Source of the DNA: DASVNK01 sp964478815
GTDB lineage: Bacteria > Verrucomicrobiota > Verrucomicrobiia > Limisphaerales > SXQI01
Direction: 5' to 3'
Length of the DNA stretch: 64,000 bases
NCBI GenBank assembly: GCA_964478815.1
Contig: CAYZKY010000008.1
Coordinates: 12,544 to 76,543, forward strand
Positions 8,015 through 19,300 of the stretch are shown here, piece after piece (position 1 is the first letter of the stretch; each line of letters begins with the position of its first letter). The notes below the pieces were generated by a model that was not told the DNA's origin, ran no database searches, and worked only from the letters and a program-made list of their open reading frames with translations. A program made the position numbers and the translations under genes.

Positions 8015-9151
8015 TCAGGACGACCGGAGCTTCCAGCGCCGGTTCCGGACCGAGCTAAGGCTTCGACCAGTCAGATTTGCGATGACCCGGTCGGGCTGTG
8101 TGCCAACTAGAGCCAGGTCCGCCTTCGTCCAGGGCGCGCCACCGGACTTCCCGCTCACCTCGGGAATGCCCGCCCACCGGCGGCGTCCAGCGACCGAAAT
8201 AACCGACCGCTCGAGTAACCGGGCCACTTCCCTGTCCGGCCGGGTGCCCAGGAGCCGCAGTTCCTCGGGACGCCACGGCCGCACCCGGCGGAGCAGCTTG
8301 CGCCGGGTGACGCGCTGGCTCCAGACCGCTTTCTCCGTGCGGCCGAGCTTCTGCGCGAGCGCGGCGTCCGGCATCGTGCCGAGCAGGGCCAGTTCCGCCT
8401 TCGTCCACGAACGGAGCAGCCTGTCAAACTTCGGGATATGGAGTGTTTCGCGGCGGCCCCGCACCGCCGCCTCGGTGCGCTGGAACCGGTGGGCCAGGTC
8501 TGCGTCGGACATCGTGCCGAGCAATTTGTCCTGGGCCGCACTCCAGGGCGCGTGCGCGCTTTTCCAGATCGGAATGCCGAGCAGGTTGCGACGTACTTTG
8601 ACCGCCGTGACGGAGCGGCCGATTTTTCGCCCGGCCTCTGCATCGGACGTGGTGCCGAGCAGCGCCTCCTCCTTGCGCGTCCAAGGTTTGGCAAAGAGTC
8701 CGCGCTCCACCAGACTGCGGATGGCTTCGCGCGTCGGCGGACTTTCCCGGCGCCGGGGGTAGTGCCGACAAACCCGCACGTTGCGGAGTGGGAGTTTCTC
8801 TGGATAACGAGAATGCTTTCGAAACTCTGTTCGCCACTCCTCCTGCACCCGCCGCGTACCTGCAGTGACTGGCGGCACCTTTAACGCCCTCCGCCACTTG
8901 AAGACAGTGACGAGCGTAACCCCCCAGTGCCACGCGACTGCCTGGGCGGATTCCCGGCGCACCGCGCGAACGAGATCGCCACAAAGAATGAGTGAATTCG
9001 TGCGATATCTCCGGGGCCAAGGGATATTCCCGTTGCTCCAGATTCCCACTCGCACGCGCCCACGCACATGGCAGCGCCCCATCCTGCCCGGGGGTAGGCG
9101 AGGGGGCTCGTACGGGCCGAAGTAAAGCCGGTATCGCTCCTGATCGTTCAT
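8015..9151 (-). CDS. Tandem Myb/SANT-like helix-turn-helix protein with five repeats
   Basis: The start is taken as the ATG at 9151 (378 residues). The frame is open to 9367, but the added N-terminus looks non-native. Residues 1-95 form a domain ending in an HTH-like stretch (CGDLVRAVRRESAQAVAWHW, then TVFKWRRAL) that I know from many planctomycete and verrucomicrobial proteins. The C-terminal 220 residues carry five tandem units at about 156-200, 202-246, 249-290, 292-333 and 340-376. Each has the pattern W(T/S/R)..(D/E)..L(L/V)GT..D...A....R....V..RR. This is Myb/homeodomain-like and implies multivalent DNA binding. Its target is unknown. It stands alone, convergent with the 7655 gene and divergent from the secreted-protein gene at 9613. 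Confidence 0.75.
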   Translation of the reverse strand: MNDQERYRLYFGPYEPPRLPPGRMGRCHVRGRVRVGIWSNGNIPWPRRYRTNSLILCGDLVRAVRRESAQAVAWHWGVTLVTVFKWRRALKVPPVTAGTRRVQEEWRTEFRKHSRYPEKLPLRNVRVCRHYPRRRESPPTREAIRSLVERGLFAKPWTRKEEALLGTTSDAEAGRKIGRSVTAVKVRRNLLGIPIWKSAHAPWSAAQDKLLGTMSDADLAHRFQRTEAAVRGRRETLHIPKFDRLLRSWTKAELALLGTMPDAALAQKLGRTEKAVWSQRVTRRKLLRRVRPWRPEELRLLGTRPDREVARLLERSVISVAGRRRWAGIPEVSGKSGGAPWTKADLALVGTQPDRVIANLTGRSLSSVRNRRWKLRSS

Positions 9152-9612
9152 GCCCGCATTCTCGACGAAAAGTATAAGAAATCCTGAAGCCACGTTCAAC
9201 GAGGTTCCCGAACAAATTCGGCAGGGGCGCCAGCGATAAAAGAATTCTGGTAATTCTATTTGACAGTGTTGAACGGTTTCAATCAAATGCTGCCGTAATA
9301 CTAAAGCGGTTTCCAAAAGCAGATCGGTGTCAGTCATAGCCAAGTGGCTTTGCTTTGATTTATTCACCGGAACTTGGAGGTCGCTGAAACGCCGCGAGTT
9401 GGGCGGGGCGGATTATGCTGCATCACGCAAATGCAAGTATTGTGGCCGGGTGGGCAGGCCTTCCGATGAAGGACTGCTTTGCATCGAGCGCTTACGTCCT
9501 CGCCGTGACGTCCACCAGGAAAAGTCCCGCTGTTCATTTCTCCTCGCCAGCTTCAATCGAGATGAACTCCTGAGCTTCCATCCTTTCAACTTTGCCACAT
9601 CCCTCACCTGCC
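9152..9612. other. Intergenic region between divergent genes
   Basis: It should contain the promoters of the HTH gene (leftward) and the secreted protein gene (rightward). A rightward frame crossing 9327-9710 includes a CKYC...C stretch, but it overlaps the next gene and is probably chance. No clear repeat or hairpin was found. Confidence 0.4.
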
Positions 9613-12600
9613 ATGAGAAAACCATTGTTTCTCCTTTCTGCGCTGACCTTCTTGAGCCTCCTTGCCGCCGTGAACTTGCGCTTGCGAGGCCAAGACGCCT
9701 TGGCGGTTGACCAGGCACAAGCCAACGGCGTTGAACCCGCAGCCGATGCTACCAATCTCGATGCAGAAACGGACGCGCAGGCACAGAAGGAACCACCCGG
9801 AGAGGGAAAGGTCGAACGGTTCGAGGCGGACAAGGGCCTTAATCACCGCTGGGTCATGAAAGTAACGCCTTTGGAGGACGGCACGGTAGTAACTAACCGG
9901 AGCTATGTTCATATCGAGCCCGGCCTTCACTTCCTGGACGAACAAGGGGGGCTCCGGGAGTCGCAGGATCTGATCGAACTCACCCCGGATGGCGCTGAAG
10001 CCCTGCATGGCCAGATTAAGGTCAAGTTCGCTCCCGATATCACCACCTCCGGAGCCATTGATATCGAGACTCCCGAGGGCAACCATTTGCGCGGGGCTCC
10101 GCTCGGCTTGTCTTATTACGACGCGAAGAGTGGCGAATCTGTACTCATCGCGGAAACAAAGTCAACCATTGGCGAAATCATCCCGCCCAATCGCCTCGTC
10201 TATCGCAATTTCCTGGACGACATCGAGGCTGACGTAGTCTACGAATACAAGAAGGGTGGTTTCATGCAACTTGTGCTGATCAAGGAGAAACTGCCCCCAC
10301 CTTCCTTCTATGGCCTTTCTGATGAGAGTTCGAGGCTTGAGGTAATGACTGAGTTTAGCGATCCGCCACAACCGGTTCAGCACCCGTCGAAAATCAGGAA
10401 AGAGGAGGATGAAGTTAAGCGAGCATCGATGGTCGAACCGGATTTCAATGACACGACCCTTTCTTTTGGCCGAGTCCTCATGCCGAGGGGCACGGCGTTT
10501 GGAGTTTTCGACGACGACCAGGAGCCGACTCGGCGGCATCCGGTTGGCAAGCACTGGCAGGAGGTACCAGAGGAAGCTCGCAGCGTTCTCTTTGAGAGTG
10601 TGGAGTACGAAGCCGTGCAACCTGATTTCGAGACCCTGCCTGAAAGGGAACACGTCAAGAAGCCTGTTGCTGCGGCCATCCGTTCGATTCCGGCCAGACG
10701 GATTGCCGTCAAGGCTTCGAAACCGATTCACTTGGTCATCAAAGAGTATCGTCCGACCGGTGTGGCCATCGATTACATTACCGTGCCCCAATCGGGCGGC
10801 GCATCTGTTCAGTTCGACAACGGCATCACCTACTACGTAGCCGCGAATACAGCCTATTTCACGAGTGGGAATTTCAGTGGTGGTGCCATCATCAAGTGTG
10901 CCAGTGGTGCCAAGGTGTCCATTCAGAGCTCGGCGATGTTTCAAGGCTCGGACGCCAACCCAACCATTTTTACATCTGCGAACGATGACTATTTGGGGGA
11001 GGTTATTACGGGAAGCAATGGTAAACCCAATGTGAATTGGTACTCCGGCCCCGCATTGGAATTGATGGGACAACAGTTGAATCCTTCCACCTATCAGTAT
11101 GTCGTCTATGGACTACGTGTTCGGTTTGCCCAACAGGGCATTGACATCGCAGGTTCTGGGGCCATTAACCACAGCCTCAGCAACACCCGCTTCGAGAATT
11201 GTGGAACCGCTGTCATTGGGAGCGGTTCGACCGTACTGCTTTCAAATGTTAGGACATGCAACGTGGTTGCGTTAAAGGTTGGGAGCGTCAGCGGCGCGGC
11301 CACGCCAGATTGTTCCGATACTCTTTACAACAACTGGCCTGTTAACACGACGGCTTCATCCGCCGCAACCTCCCCGGCCTTCGCTTTTGATGAGGTTTTC
11401 TCGACTGCCTGGCAGGCATCCTCCTCGGACCAAAACCCCTGGATCGGGGCCGACTTGGGTAAGGCCTTCACGGTTGCGGCATTGCGCTACTTTCCACCGA
11501 CAGTGAATCCGGCCTCCTTTACCGGCTACAAAATCTGGGTCGGCAATACTTTACTCCCGAACGGGGACGTTACTTCAAACTTGGGAAGCCCTTTGGTTTC
11601 GGGTTCTTGGGGGCAATCGAGCAGCACTTTGTCGAGATTTGTGAGCTTTTCAGCCACCTCCGGCCGATACGTTCACCTGCAGAACAATCCGGCTAATAGT
11701 GGCACCGGGGCGGCAGCAGAATTGCGCATTTACACTCTGAACGCCGCTCCCACCATCCTGAACATCTCGGACCAGCAAATCTTTGCAAATGTCATTTCGC
11801 CCGAAATCAATGTCGAAATCGGTGATGGCGAGACACCGATCGGATATTTGACTCCGGTCGCAACTGCTTCGGACAATCCAGCTCTTATTCCGACTTCCGC
11901 TGTCACGTTCAGTGGAACTGGAACAACCCGAACGATGCGGATCACACCAACCACGGGCGGTCTCGGAGTTGTCAATCTGACCGTCACTGTAACGGATGGG
12001 CACGGACTATTTGCCTCGGACAGTTTCCAGGTCACGGTGGTCGCGCCACCGCTCAGTCAGCCGACACTGAACTACCAGCCCGGTACGCACAACAACGACA
12101 TCAATCTCGTCGTTACAGCTCCTTCGGGAGCAATGCTGAGGGTTTTCCGCCCAAATCCCAATCTGATCAATCCCGGAGCATGGGCCAATGGAGGCCCCTC
12201 GCAACCTGGTTTTACGGCAAGCGGCACGTCCTCGGGTGAGAATGTAGTCCAAGATGCTGCTACAGCCTACGGCACCACCGACAAGGTTTGGGTAAGCCAG
12301 AATATGGACACCGCAACGGGTGGATCGAACGATGCTGACGGCGGCTGGACGACCACAGATTTTACCATCGATCCGACAAAGACTTACCGCTTTTCCGTCT
12401 GGGTTAAGAAGTTGGGGGGGGCATCCGGCAATGCTTACCTTGGATGCAAGCCGTCAACTGTGACCTCGTTGTCAGGATCGACCCCGGACACAAACCCGTA
12501 CTTCTGGTTTGGTCAGATCCCTGTTGGACAATGGTATTTGGTCGTGGGCCATGTGCGGCCTGCGGGCTACACAGGCTCGCTTCCGACCAAGAGTGGTATT

Positions 12601-13323
12601 TACGACACGATCAACGGCGCGCCGCTGACCGGCAGCAACTTTTCTGTAACAGATTTCCGGTGGGTATCCGGGATCGCGGTCTCCAGGCACCGGGCTTACC
12701 AGTACTATTGCACCGACATGGCGGTGCAAACGCAATTCTGGTATCCGCGGGTGGAGATAGTCAACGCGGCGGATGATCCGCTCGACGTCCTTAGGGCGCC
12801 CGAGGAAGCGTCACCCAAGAATATCTCGCTCACCGGGAACACTCTGAACATCGTTCACGCCATGGCATCATCGGGGCTGTCCCGGTCGAGTGTGGCTGGC
12901 GGCACGTATACTTTTCAGGCGGCCGCACCGTCCGTCAGCCAACTCTCCGACGGTTCCCTCGCCGCCAGTACAACAACCACGCCGCAAGAAATTCGATACA
13001 CGACTAACGGCAGCGATCCGATCACAACCAGCAAATTGTTCGTGCAACCGCCTCCACCGCTCTGGCTCCTGAATGGCACCACCAAGTGGAAAGCTTTCAA
13101 GACCGGCTATAATCCGTCCACCATCGTCACTCTTGCCGTAACCCTGACGGATACCGACTCGGATCAAATGGCCGACGGCTGGGAGAACTACTACTTCGGC
13201 GGCCTGGGCCAGTTTGGCGCTGGGGACTCCGACGAAGATGGTTTGACCAATCTGCAGGAGTTTCAGGCCAGAACAAACCCCAATGCCATGGAAGGGCTTG
13301 TTGTCCACACTCCACTTAACTGA
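9613..13323 (+). CDS. Large secreted multidomain protein, partner of the Rhs gene
   Basis: The ATG at 9613 begins a signal peptide (MRKPLFLLSALTFLSLLAA), giving 1236 residues. In order there are a beta-rich N-terminal region, a beta-helix-like segment near 390-550, and a discoidin/F5-8C-like domain near 575-715 (DEVFSTAWQ, WIGADLGKAFTVAALRYFP). A cadherin-type Ig-like domain follows near 720-815, then a carbohydrate-binding-like region and a chitobiase-C-terminal-like module near 1110-1180 (EIRYTTNGSDP). A DxDxD calcium-binding end (DTDSDQMADGWENYY) completes it. Such modules bind carbohydrate or surfaces. It ends 42 bases before the Rhs gene in the same direction, so the two are probably co-transcribed and it may help present or anchor the Rhs protein. 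Domain assignments are by eye. Confidence 0.75.
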   Translation: MRKPLFLLSALTFLSLLAAVNLRLRGQDALAVDQAQANGVEPAADATNLDAETDAQAQKEPPGEGKVERFEADKGLNHRWVMKVTPLEDGTVVTNRSYVHIEPGLHFLDEQGGLRESQDLIELTPDGAEALHGQIKVKFAPDITTSGAIDIETPEGNHLRGAPLGLSYYDAKSGESVLIAETKSTIGEIIPPNRLVYRNFLDDIEADVVYEYKKGGFMQLVLIKEKLPPPSFYGLSDESSRLEVMTEFSDPPQPVQHPSKIRKEEDEVKRASMVEPDFNDTTLSFGRVLMPRGTAFGVFDDDQEPTRRHPVGKHWQEVPEEARSVLFESVEYEAVQPDFETLPEREHVKKPVAAAIRSIPARRIAVKASKPIHLVIKEYRPTGVAIDYITVPQSGGASVQFDNGITYYVAANTAYFTSGNFSGGAIIKCASGAKVSIQSSAMFQGSDANPTIFTSANDDYLGEVITGSNGKPNVNWYSGPALELMGQQLNPSTYQYVVYGLRVRFAQQGIDIAGSGAINHSLSNTRFENCGTAVIGSGSTVLLSNVRTCNVVALKVGSVSGAATPDCSDTLYNNWPVNTTASSAATSPAFAFDEVFSTAWQASSSDQNPWIGADLGKAFTVAALRYFPPTVNPASFTGYKIWVGNTLLPNGDVTSNLGSPLVSGSWGQSSSTLSRFVSFSATSGRYVHLQNNPANSGTGAAAELRIYTLNAAPTILNISDQQIFANVISPEINVEIGDGETPIGYLTPVATASDNPALIPTSAVTFSGTGTTRTMRITPTTGGLGVVNLTVTVTDGHGLFASDSFQVTVVAPPLSQPTLNYQPGTHNNDINLVVTAPSGAMLRVFRPNPNLINPGAWANGGPSQPGFTASGTSSGENVVQDAATAYGTTDKVWVSQNMDTATGGSNDADGGWTTTDFTIDPTKTYRFSVWVKKLGGASGNAYLGCKPSTVTSLSGSTPDTNPYFWFGQIPVGQWYLVVGHVRPAGYTGSLPTKSGIYDTINGAPLTGSNFSVTDFRWVSGIAVSRHRAYQYYCTDMAVQTQFWYPRVEIVNAADDPLDVLRAPEEASPKNISLTGNTLNIVHAMASSGLSRSSVAGGTYTFQAAAPSVSQLSDGSLAASTTTTPQEIRYTTNGSDPITTSKLFVQPPPPLWLLNGTTKWKAFKTGYNPSTIVTLAVTLTDTDSDQMADGWENYYFGGLGQFGAGDSDEDGLTNLQEFQARTNPNAMEGLVVHTPLN

Positions 13324-13365
13324 GCGCCGAACTTCCACAAACCTCTCTCCACCAACCGGAATCAA

Positions 13366-16300
13366 ATGATGTCCCAAACTCGACCTCCCACGAGAGCAAT
13401 TGTGCTCGCCTACTGCGTGCTCTGGATCGCGGTATCTGGATTTTTCCCGCCGTTGTATGCAACCGGTTTGGCTAATCAATTGCATACGCAGCTCGATAAG
13501 GGGGACGAGGCCACCCTCTTCTTTCAGGGAGAGTTCCAGTGCCGAGGAAACGGTTTTGTGGAAGTGGAGAGCGTGAGGGCTGAGGTCACCGATAATTCGA
13601 GCGCTAACTGCCCCGCTTCTGTAAATCCTGTGCCGACTCCCACAAAATCAGTCCGACTCGTTGTCAACAGGACGTACAATCTGACTTTCGGCGGTGAACT
13701 CATCTATTCGGCCAGAGTAAATCTAGCCGCAACTCCCGTGAACGACCTGTTTCTAGGAGAAGGGGAGGATTCCTATCAGCAGAGGCGTTACAGCGTTTAT
13801 TTTTACCATTCCAACTCCGGGAGCTGGACGAAAGCGTGTCCGATGGTCGGTCCTTCATGGAATGCGGAAGCCGACGGGAACCCTTCTCCCGATTGCGAAC
13901 CTCTCTCGGAACCGGTCCAGTTTCAAATCCGGCGCGACTTTCGAGCGAGACCCTATGAGCACGCCGGTCCGGCGCGCGCGACGGCCGATGACCAAGGTGA
14001 TGGGGAATGGAATCCGGAAGAGGATCCGTTGGCCGACACAAGTGCGCCAGGGGATGGCACCTTCCTGCAGCTCGATGGTGGACGGACGGGCCAGGCGAAC
14101 CAGATTCCGATTCGCTGGGAGACCCTGCTGGGAAGGCTCTGGGACGGCGGGTCTGCGGGAAAAATTCGCTATTATCAGAATGGCCTGTCAGCGGCGAGCT
14201 ACGTTCCCGGCGCACTCTCCTATGTGAACCCCTCGATGGACGCAGACGAAGTCGTCACGATCTACGACGCGCAAGATGCGTTGAGACAAGTAAGCGCGCC
14301 GCAGACTTTTGTGGATGTCATTACCCTGTCGGCGCTCTCCTTCGAGTTGCGGTTCTATTTGCCCGCAGCGCGTGGATCTCTTCAAGGTGGCGTGTATTCG
14401 GTGGTGCCCGGCGCACAGCCATTTGTCGTCTGGAAGTTGGATTCTCCCAACAGCTCCACGTCCACACTTAGAGTTACGGAGACCCGAAATCCATCGGATC
14501 CGATCCCCTTGGTGCGCACGAGCCTCGTCGAGTACGAGTCAATTACTACTACGTGGACGTTGACCCAGGGAACTGGCCCCGAAACGAAGTGGCAAACGAG
14601 GCATATAATTATCGAAACCAGTCCGGCCGCGCGCGTGGAAGAGGTCGAGCTTCGGCAGGGTTCTACCCTGCCCGGAACTCTGGTTGAAAAAGCGACGACA
14701 CGCTCCGAACTCGAGGGGTGGAGCGAGTATGAACTAAAATCTATCGTCACCGACCCGAGTGGGGACAATCTCACCACAACGCACACCTACTACGCACCAG
14801 TGTTGAACGGCCCGGGGCGGCTTTGGACGTCCACCTATCCGGACGGTTATTGGGAAAAGCGCGTCTATGATACTTCAGATGGCGGGCCACTCTGGCGGCT
14901 GCTGCGTCCGTGGAAAGACGGCCTCATCGGAGGAAATATTTTCACTGACATGTGGGTGACACAGTTCGAGTATCCCGTTGGAGGGCCGGGCACATTCAAC
15001 ATGCAGCAATGGCATAATTCTGCGGCTTATGGAGAAAATCGTGGCACGCTCAGTTCGGTATTCAAATCGACCACATATGAAGAATCGACTTTGTTCGTCG
15101 ACGATCCGTGCGTGGACTCCGATTATATCGAGGAGCAACGCAGGTTGGGCAGTTTGTTGCATTACGGAGAACTGATTAGCACGAAAACATACGGTCCTTC
15201 TCAAGGCAGGTTATATCGCAAGATTTATACAAAAACGGACGACACCCGGCGGCTCGATCTCTATGGCTACACGTTCGGAATCTGGAATCCCGCCACACGC
15301 GAGTTCAGCGGTTCCGGAAACGATATGGCTCAAGTCATTTATCATGGCTCGGAAGCTTCCGACTTGCCGAACACAGAAACCTATACTCAAGTGGAGGACG
15401 TCGTCGTTCCTCCGGGAGGATGGATCGATCTGACGCGGTATCGGAGCACGAAAACGCGGCGCATATTATCGAACGGCAATCTCGTAGCGCGCGAAACTTC
15501 TGTATATACCGGCCCGGGAACGTTTCAACTGGTGAGCCGCCTGATTTATGAGCGGGACGTGCTGGGCCATGTGACGCGAGTCTTTCGCAAAGACGTAGCC
15601 TCTCCCTACGCCGAGCATACGATCTACACGGCGGATTGGAAAGGTTCGGGAACGTTCCCGATCGACGTCAAGCTTTCGGACACCGATGTGCAGGGCGTGG
15701 TTCACACATATACCTATGATTCGCTCAAGCGCCTCTCGACGCGGACGAAGTCTGGCTTCACGTTGGCGGGTTACCGCCCGCAGTCGGCGATTGTGCAGAC
15801 GATCGGTTATGATGCGGGAGACCGCATCGTTTTGGACCGCACCGAATCTGGCTCCCTGGCGCAGCAGGTCACGCGCACCTACGACAAATCAGGGCGATGG
15901 CGGAGCGAGACGGACGTCGCAGGCCTGACGACGCTTATCGATTACCCCCTGGGAGGCAAACAGCGGCAGACGACGTTCCCCACGGGTGCCATCAAACTCG
16001 AGGAATTCTATCGCGACCGCCGCCTGGCGAGCGTCACCGGCAGCGCCGTCGTAGAGGAGCGGTACAACTATTTACTCAGCGGCGAGATCTGGGCGGACTA
16101 TCTCGGGCCAAAAACGATCACGAAAGTGACCACCGGGCCGCTGAGCTCACCGCGTTGGAGGACGACCGCTGTCGACCACCGGAATGTCGAATGTCAGACG
16201 AAACTGCCGGCGTTCAACGATCCGGGAGAACGCATTGACCAACTTCACTTTCTGAACGATTCCCAAGCGGAACCCCAGCATATTACGGAAACGGGCAGCG

Positions 16301-19300
16301 ATGGCGGGCTGCGCACGACACGGTTTCGCTACGATGGCTTTGGAAACCGCACGCTCGAAGTCCACCCGGGAGCGGATGGCGACGGGGACGGCGTGATCCA
16401 AGGGCTCGACAGCGCCGTGGGGGGTATGGTCCGCCTCACCAAGGAGCGGGTCCAACGATCCGACCAGTATTTCGAGCAGAACGGCTCGGGACATTGGTTC
16501 GCGGTCACCGATCTCGTCACTTATCCGAATGACCTGAGTGGCACTGAAGTGATCCTGGAACGGCGCAAGGCGCGCCTGAGCGGTCTCACCGCCAACGACG
16601 TTTCCGAGACCCTGGTCTTCGACGGGAACGGGGCGCAAACCACGGTCAAGGTCACGGTCAACACGGGCAATCGCACCGCCACCACCACGACCACGATTCC
16701 GCAATCGAGCCAGTCCGCCGTGCAGGTTTCGGTCAACGGCCTGGTGCAAACGGAAACTACCCCATCGGTCAGCGCGCCGGTCTGGCACTATTACGACACG
16801 CTAGGCCGGGAGGTCGGGACCACGGATTCATTGGGCTTTCCTTCCGGCACGCGTTTCAACGTGTTGACCTCCCAGGTCGAGGCCGTGACGAACAAGGCCG
16901 GGCAGGTCACGACCTACGCTTACTACGCCGCTGGAACGGCCAACGCCGGGCGGCTCCTGAGCGAAGAGAGACTCGCGGGCAAGAAGACTTATTTCAATTA
17001 TAATTCCCGTGGCGATGTCACGCATATCTGGGGACATGTGCCGTATCCGGAGAAACGGGAATATGACAACTACGGCGACATGATCAAGCTGACGACCTAC
17101 CAGGCGAGCGCCGCCTGGACGGGCGCGTCCTGGCCGGGTTCCGAGCCGGCGGGCCAGATCACCACCTTCAATTACGATCCGGCGACTGGGTTGCCGGTCA
17201 GCAAGGTGGATGCCTCGAACCGCACGACGTCGTTCGATTATTATTCGAATCACGAGCCGCGCACGACCACGCTGGCGCGCTGGGCGAGCAAAACGTTGAT
17301 GTATGCCGTGAACGGCGATTTGAGCCGGATCGATTATGTGCATACGGCCAGCCCGCTGACGACGTCCAGCGTGGTCTTCGACGATTATACGCGGCTCGGT
17401 TCTCCCCGCTCGATTGTCGACGATTCGGGGACGCACGCGCTGGCGTATGACCACATGGGCCGGCTGACGTCCGATAACACGACGGCGGGGTTCCTCACCG
17501 GGCTGAAGTCGGAGGTGCGCTACGAGAACGTGCTCAGCCGGGGGAAGGATCAGGTGACGGTCAAGGTGGGTGCGTCGACGACGCTGGTGAACCAGTATGG
17601 CTTCGACGGGGTGGGACGGATTGGGAGTGTCACGCGCAATCCGGGCAGCGCTCCTTACTCGGCCACGTATGCTTATATCCCGAATTCGGATCTGCTTAAT
17701 ACCACCACCAGTGCCCATGGCGGCGCGACTCGCCTGACGGCCACGCGGCAGTGGGATTATGGCTACCGATTGCGGGAGGTGGACCAATGGGCGGGGGGCT
17801 TGCGGGTCAGCCGGCATGTTTATGGGTATGACAGCCGGGATCGCCGGCAGACGGCTACGCTGGCGGATGGGTCGCTCTGGACCTACGGCTATAACGATCG
17901 GGACGAGGTCACGAGCGGCAAGCGCACCTGGGCGGGCGGCGGCTTCGCACCCGGGCAACAGTTCGAGTATGTCTACGATCCGATCGGCAACCGCACCACC
18001 AGCAAGGAGGGGGGCAATGCCAGCGGCACGGGGTTGCGCACGGAAACGTACGGGCCGAACGCGCTGAACCAGTACGCCACGAAAAGTAATTCCGGCCAGT
18101 CGGATATCGTCGGCGCGGCCGCGGCGGCCACCGCGGTGACGGTGAATGGAACGGCGGCGACTCGCGCCGGGGAATATTTCAGCCGCGCCTTGTCCGGCGG
18201 GGCTTCGGGCGCGCCGCAGCATCAAACGGTCACGGTGGTCTCCGGTTCCCAGACGACGAGCGGGGCGTTACTGCTGCCGCCGCTCAGCCAGGTGTTCACC
18301 TACGATCTGGACGGGAACCTGACGGGGGACGGGCTCTGGAGTTACGAATGGGACGCGGAGAACCGTTTGATCCGGCAGACGAGCCTGCTGGGCGGAGCGA
18401 CGCCGGAGAGCGCGATCAAGAAGCTGGAGTTTGTCTACGATTACTTGGGGCGGCGCGTGGGCAAGACGGTCTGGACGAAAAGCGGCTCGGGCTGGGTGAA
18501 CCCGGTGGAGACACGATTCGTCTACGACGGCTGGCTGCTGCTCGCGGAGTTCAACGGCACGACGGTGCAGCGGACGTATGTGTGGGGGCTGGACGCCGCC
18601 GGGACGCTGGAGGACGCGGGCGGAGTGGGCGGACTTGCGGCCATCGAGCAACACGTGACTCCCACAGGCATCTTCTTCCCGGCCTACGACGGCAACGGCA
18701 ACATCATGGCGCTGGTCAAGGGAGATGGCACCGGCGTGGCGGCCCGCTACGAATACGGCCCCTTCGGCGAACCGATCCGCGCCTCCGGCCCCATGGCCAA
18801 GGCCAACCCCTTCCGCTGGAGCACCAAATTCACCGATGCTGAGAGCGAGTTGGTTTACTATGGCTATCGTTACTACTCCCCTGCGGTGGGAAAATGGATC
18901 TCACAGGATCCTGCCGGCTTAAAGGGTGGGCTCAATTTGTCTACATTCGCCAAGAATAACGCTCTTGCACATTTCGATCATCTCGGAATGGCCGCATTTC
19001 GCTACGATGGCGGTCACCATGTCATTTCCAAGCCTGTAATGAGCAGGCTCGATGAAGGAATAGCAGCGGACATTTTCAACGATTTCCAGATCGAGTACAA
19101 CCCGGACAGCAGTCATAAGGGTTGGTCATCCTCCCATCGATCATATAACAACCGAGTCAATGATCTGTTTGAATCCTACTTAGCGCGCAACGGGATCGAT
19201 GCTCATGAGTTTTCAAGATCTTACGATCACGCATATGGATTTCTTAACGACGTGTTAAGCGATCAGCAAACAAGCGCGTTTCTTCACGAGATCACTGCCA

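Noticed and set aside
9327..9710. 127-codon plus-strand frame with a CKYC...C stretch
   Set aside because: It overlaps the signal-peptide start of the secreted protein in another frame, and the cysteine pattern is incomplete for a zinc finger.
16828..18225. 465-codon minus-strand frame inside the Rhs gene
   Set aside because: Arg/Ala/Gly-rich antisense of the YD-repeat region, with no domain.
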